Below, in pieces: positions 60,442 to 64,000 of a stretch of 64,000 nt of DNA. The translations under genes were made by a program, and so were the position numbers. This DNA is from Bacteroidia bacterium (GTDB lineage: Bacteria > Bacteroidota > Bacteroidia > J057). The DNA is taken from NCBI GenBank assembly GCA_022760475.1, contig JALEFZ010000089.1, positions 62,001 through 126,000 of the forward strand. Reading direction: 5' to 3'. The notes beneath the pieces are model-generated. The model searched no databases. It had not been told where the DNA came from and was given only the letters and a program-made list of their open reading frames with translations. The stretch's first letter is position 1; every line of letters starts with the position of its first letter.

Positions 60442-61263
60442 ATGTTGCGACGCTTCATCCCCTTATTTATTGGCCTTATCGTTTTGTTTTCTAGCTGTGT
60501 TCCCTACAAAAAGATGCAAATGCTCTCATCAGTGGAACAAACAGCTGCTACGGACTCTGCACTTATTTATCAACTTTCTCCCCTTCTGGATTACAAATTC
60601 AGGCAAAATGACCAGTTGTTTATCAAGGTCAATGCTTACGAAGGAAATACCAAAGACCTATTTGATGGAAACGAGTCTGATGGTGGAGGGTTAAACAGTC
60701 AAGCCCTGTATTTCACCTCTTTCAACTATTTGATTGATAAGGAAGGTAATATCGAGTTGCCATTGATTGGGAAAGAAAAAGTAGTAGGACGTACATCTGA
60801 AGAAGTAAAACGAAGTCTTGACGAGAAACTTAAGGCATATTTACCCAATGCTTCAACCATCGTAAGGCTATCGAGCTTTAAAATCACCATCCTTGGAGAG
60901 GTTCAAGCTCCAGGAGTTCACGAAATATTTAGCGACAGAATCAGCATTCTTCAGGCATTTGGATTGTCAGGTGGGATGACAGATTACGCTGATCTTGAGC
61001 ATGTTAAGTTGGTTAGGGAAACCGAAGATGGAAGGATAGGAAGTATTTATCTCGATTTGACCAAGTCAGATATCCATAAAAGTGAGTTTTACTTCCTTCG
61101 CCCGGGAGACGTGATTTACATTGAGCCGCTGAAAGCCAAAGCCATGGCAACCAGTACTCAATCTTTGTCCATCGTATTCCAGTCATTGTCATTCCTGACC
61201 GTTGTATTGAATACTGCGGCCGTAATCCTGAATATCAGAAATCAAAACCAGAATACTGACTAA
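60442..61263 (+). CDS. Polysaccharide export lipoprotein (Wza/BexD-like)
   Basis: A 273-residue outer-membrane lipoprotein from the ATG at 60442 (an in-frame TTG five codons earlier is less likely), with signal FIGLIVLFSSCVPYKK. The poly-export domain has FRQNDQLFIKVNAYEG and YLIDKEGNIELPLIGKEKVV. An SLBB domain begins at ITILGEVQAPGVHEIFSDRI and includes LRPGDVIYIEPLK. A hydrophobic C-terminal helix (about 245-265) may cross the membrane. It should form the export channel and work with the Wzc-like kinase encoded 109 bp downstream. Confidence 0.92.
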   Translation: MLRRFIPLFIGLIVLFSSCVPYKKMQMLSSVEQTAATDSALIYQLSPLLDYKFRQNDQLFIKVNAYEGNTKDLFDGNESDGGGLNSQALYFTSFNYLIDKEGNIELPLIGKEKVVGRTSEEVKRSLDEKLKAYLPNASTIVRLSSFKITILGEVQAPGVHEIFSDRISILQAFGLSGGMTDYADLEHVKLVRETEDGRIGSIYLDLTKSDIHKSEFYFLRPGDVIYIEPLKAKAMATSTQSLSIVFQSLSFLTVVLNTAAVILNIRNQNQNTD

Positions 61264-61372
61264 GTAAGGTATCACAACTGACGGTATTTAATCATTCTTT
61301 CCTGCAACAAAAGCTCTTGAACTAAGGCTATGGCAGGACTATGTAAAATTTTTCATCAATAATTTTTGTAAA

Positions 61373-64000
<2,628 letters not shown>

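Overview
The window looks like a chromosomal stretch from a free-living, aerobic member of the Bacteroidota. Evidence for this is a C-terminal type IX secretion (T9SS) sorting domain on at least two secreted proteins, an LruC-domain lipoprotein, several short lipoprotein signal peptides, Bacteroidota-type -7 promoter boxes (TAnnTTTG) and an oxygen-dependent coproporphyrinogen oxidase. Saprospiria or Cytophagia would fit, but genus cannot be settled from sequence alone. No rRNA, tRNA, CRISPR array, phage or insertion sequence was recognised.

1-11121 is a molybdenum region. On the minus strand a coxG-coxS-coxL-coxM set encodes a molybdenum hydroxylase, followed by a modA-like molybdate-binding lipoprotein and the start of a TOBE-domain gene. 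The large subunit carries AYRGAGR (form II), so CO oxidation is not assured. On the plus strand lie a MoaD/ThiS-like sulfur carrier coupled to a BNR propeller protein and, after an accessory stretch (GNAT, NTF2-like, five-repeat BTRD1-like secreted protein), a CoxD-like MoxR ATPase and a CoxE-like VWA protein.

11124-31782 is mixed: a T9SS-exported vanadium-haloperoxidase-like enzyme behind a glycosyltransferase, a Wzi/RemB-like outer-membrane barrel, an RND/MMPL exporter, a HAD phosphatase, an LruC lipoprotein, truB, an SLC45-like MFS transporter, two unknown paired genes, an EGF lipoprotein, the DUF1800/DUF1501 pair, DUF983 and a probable tRNA-queuosine mannosyltransferase.

32062-45902 holds an acyl-CoA dehydrogenase behind twin palindromic operators, a 1358-residue T9SS cargo, an M23 peptidase lipoprotein followed by a terminator and a 54-bp perfect palindrome, an aminotransferase, hemF, a methylguanine-DNA methyltransferase, an ArsR regulator with a Cys-rich tail, msrB and an HCF136-like lipoprotein.

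45924-51013 is a compact minus-strand array: histidine kinase, response regulator, retropepsin-like protease and two paralogous envelope proteins, each made of two GH2-type sugar-binding jelly rolls and lacking a catalytic domain. This is the best candidate here for an undescribed system. A membrane protein plus gamma-glutamyltransferase pair and an acyltransferase-3 protein follow.

54972-64000 is a surface polysaccharide locus. A minus-strand operon (GT2, GT-C-like, UDP-GlcNAc 2-epimerase, WbpB-like oxidase) ends in a strong hairpin terminator. After about 0.9 kb of non-coding DNA a plus-strand operon begins (Wza-like exporter, Wzc-like tyrosine autokinase, and an NAD-dependent epimerase cut by the window end).
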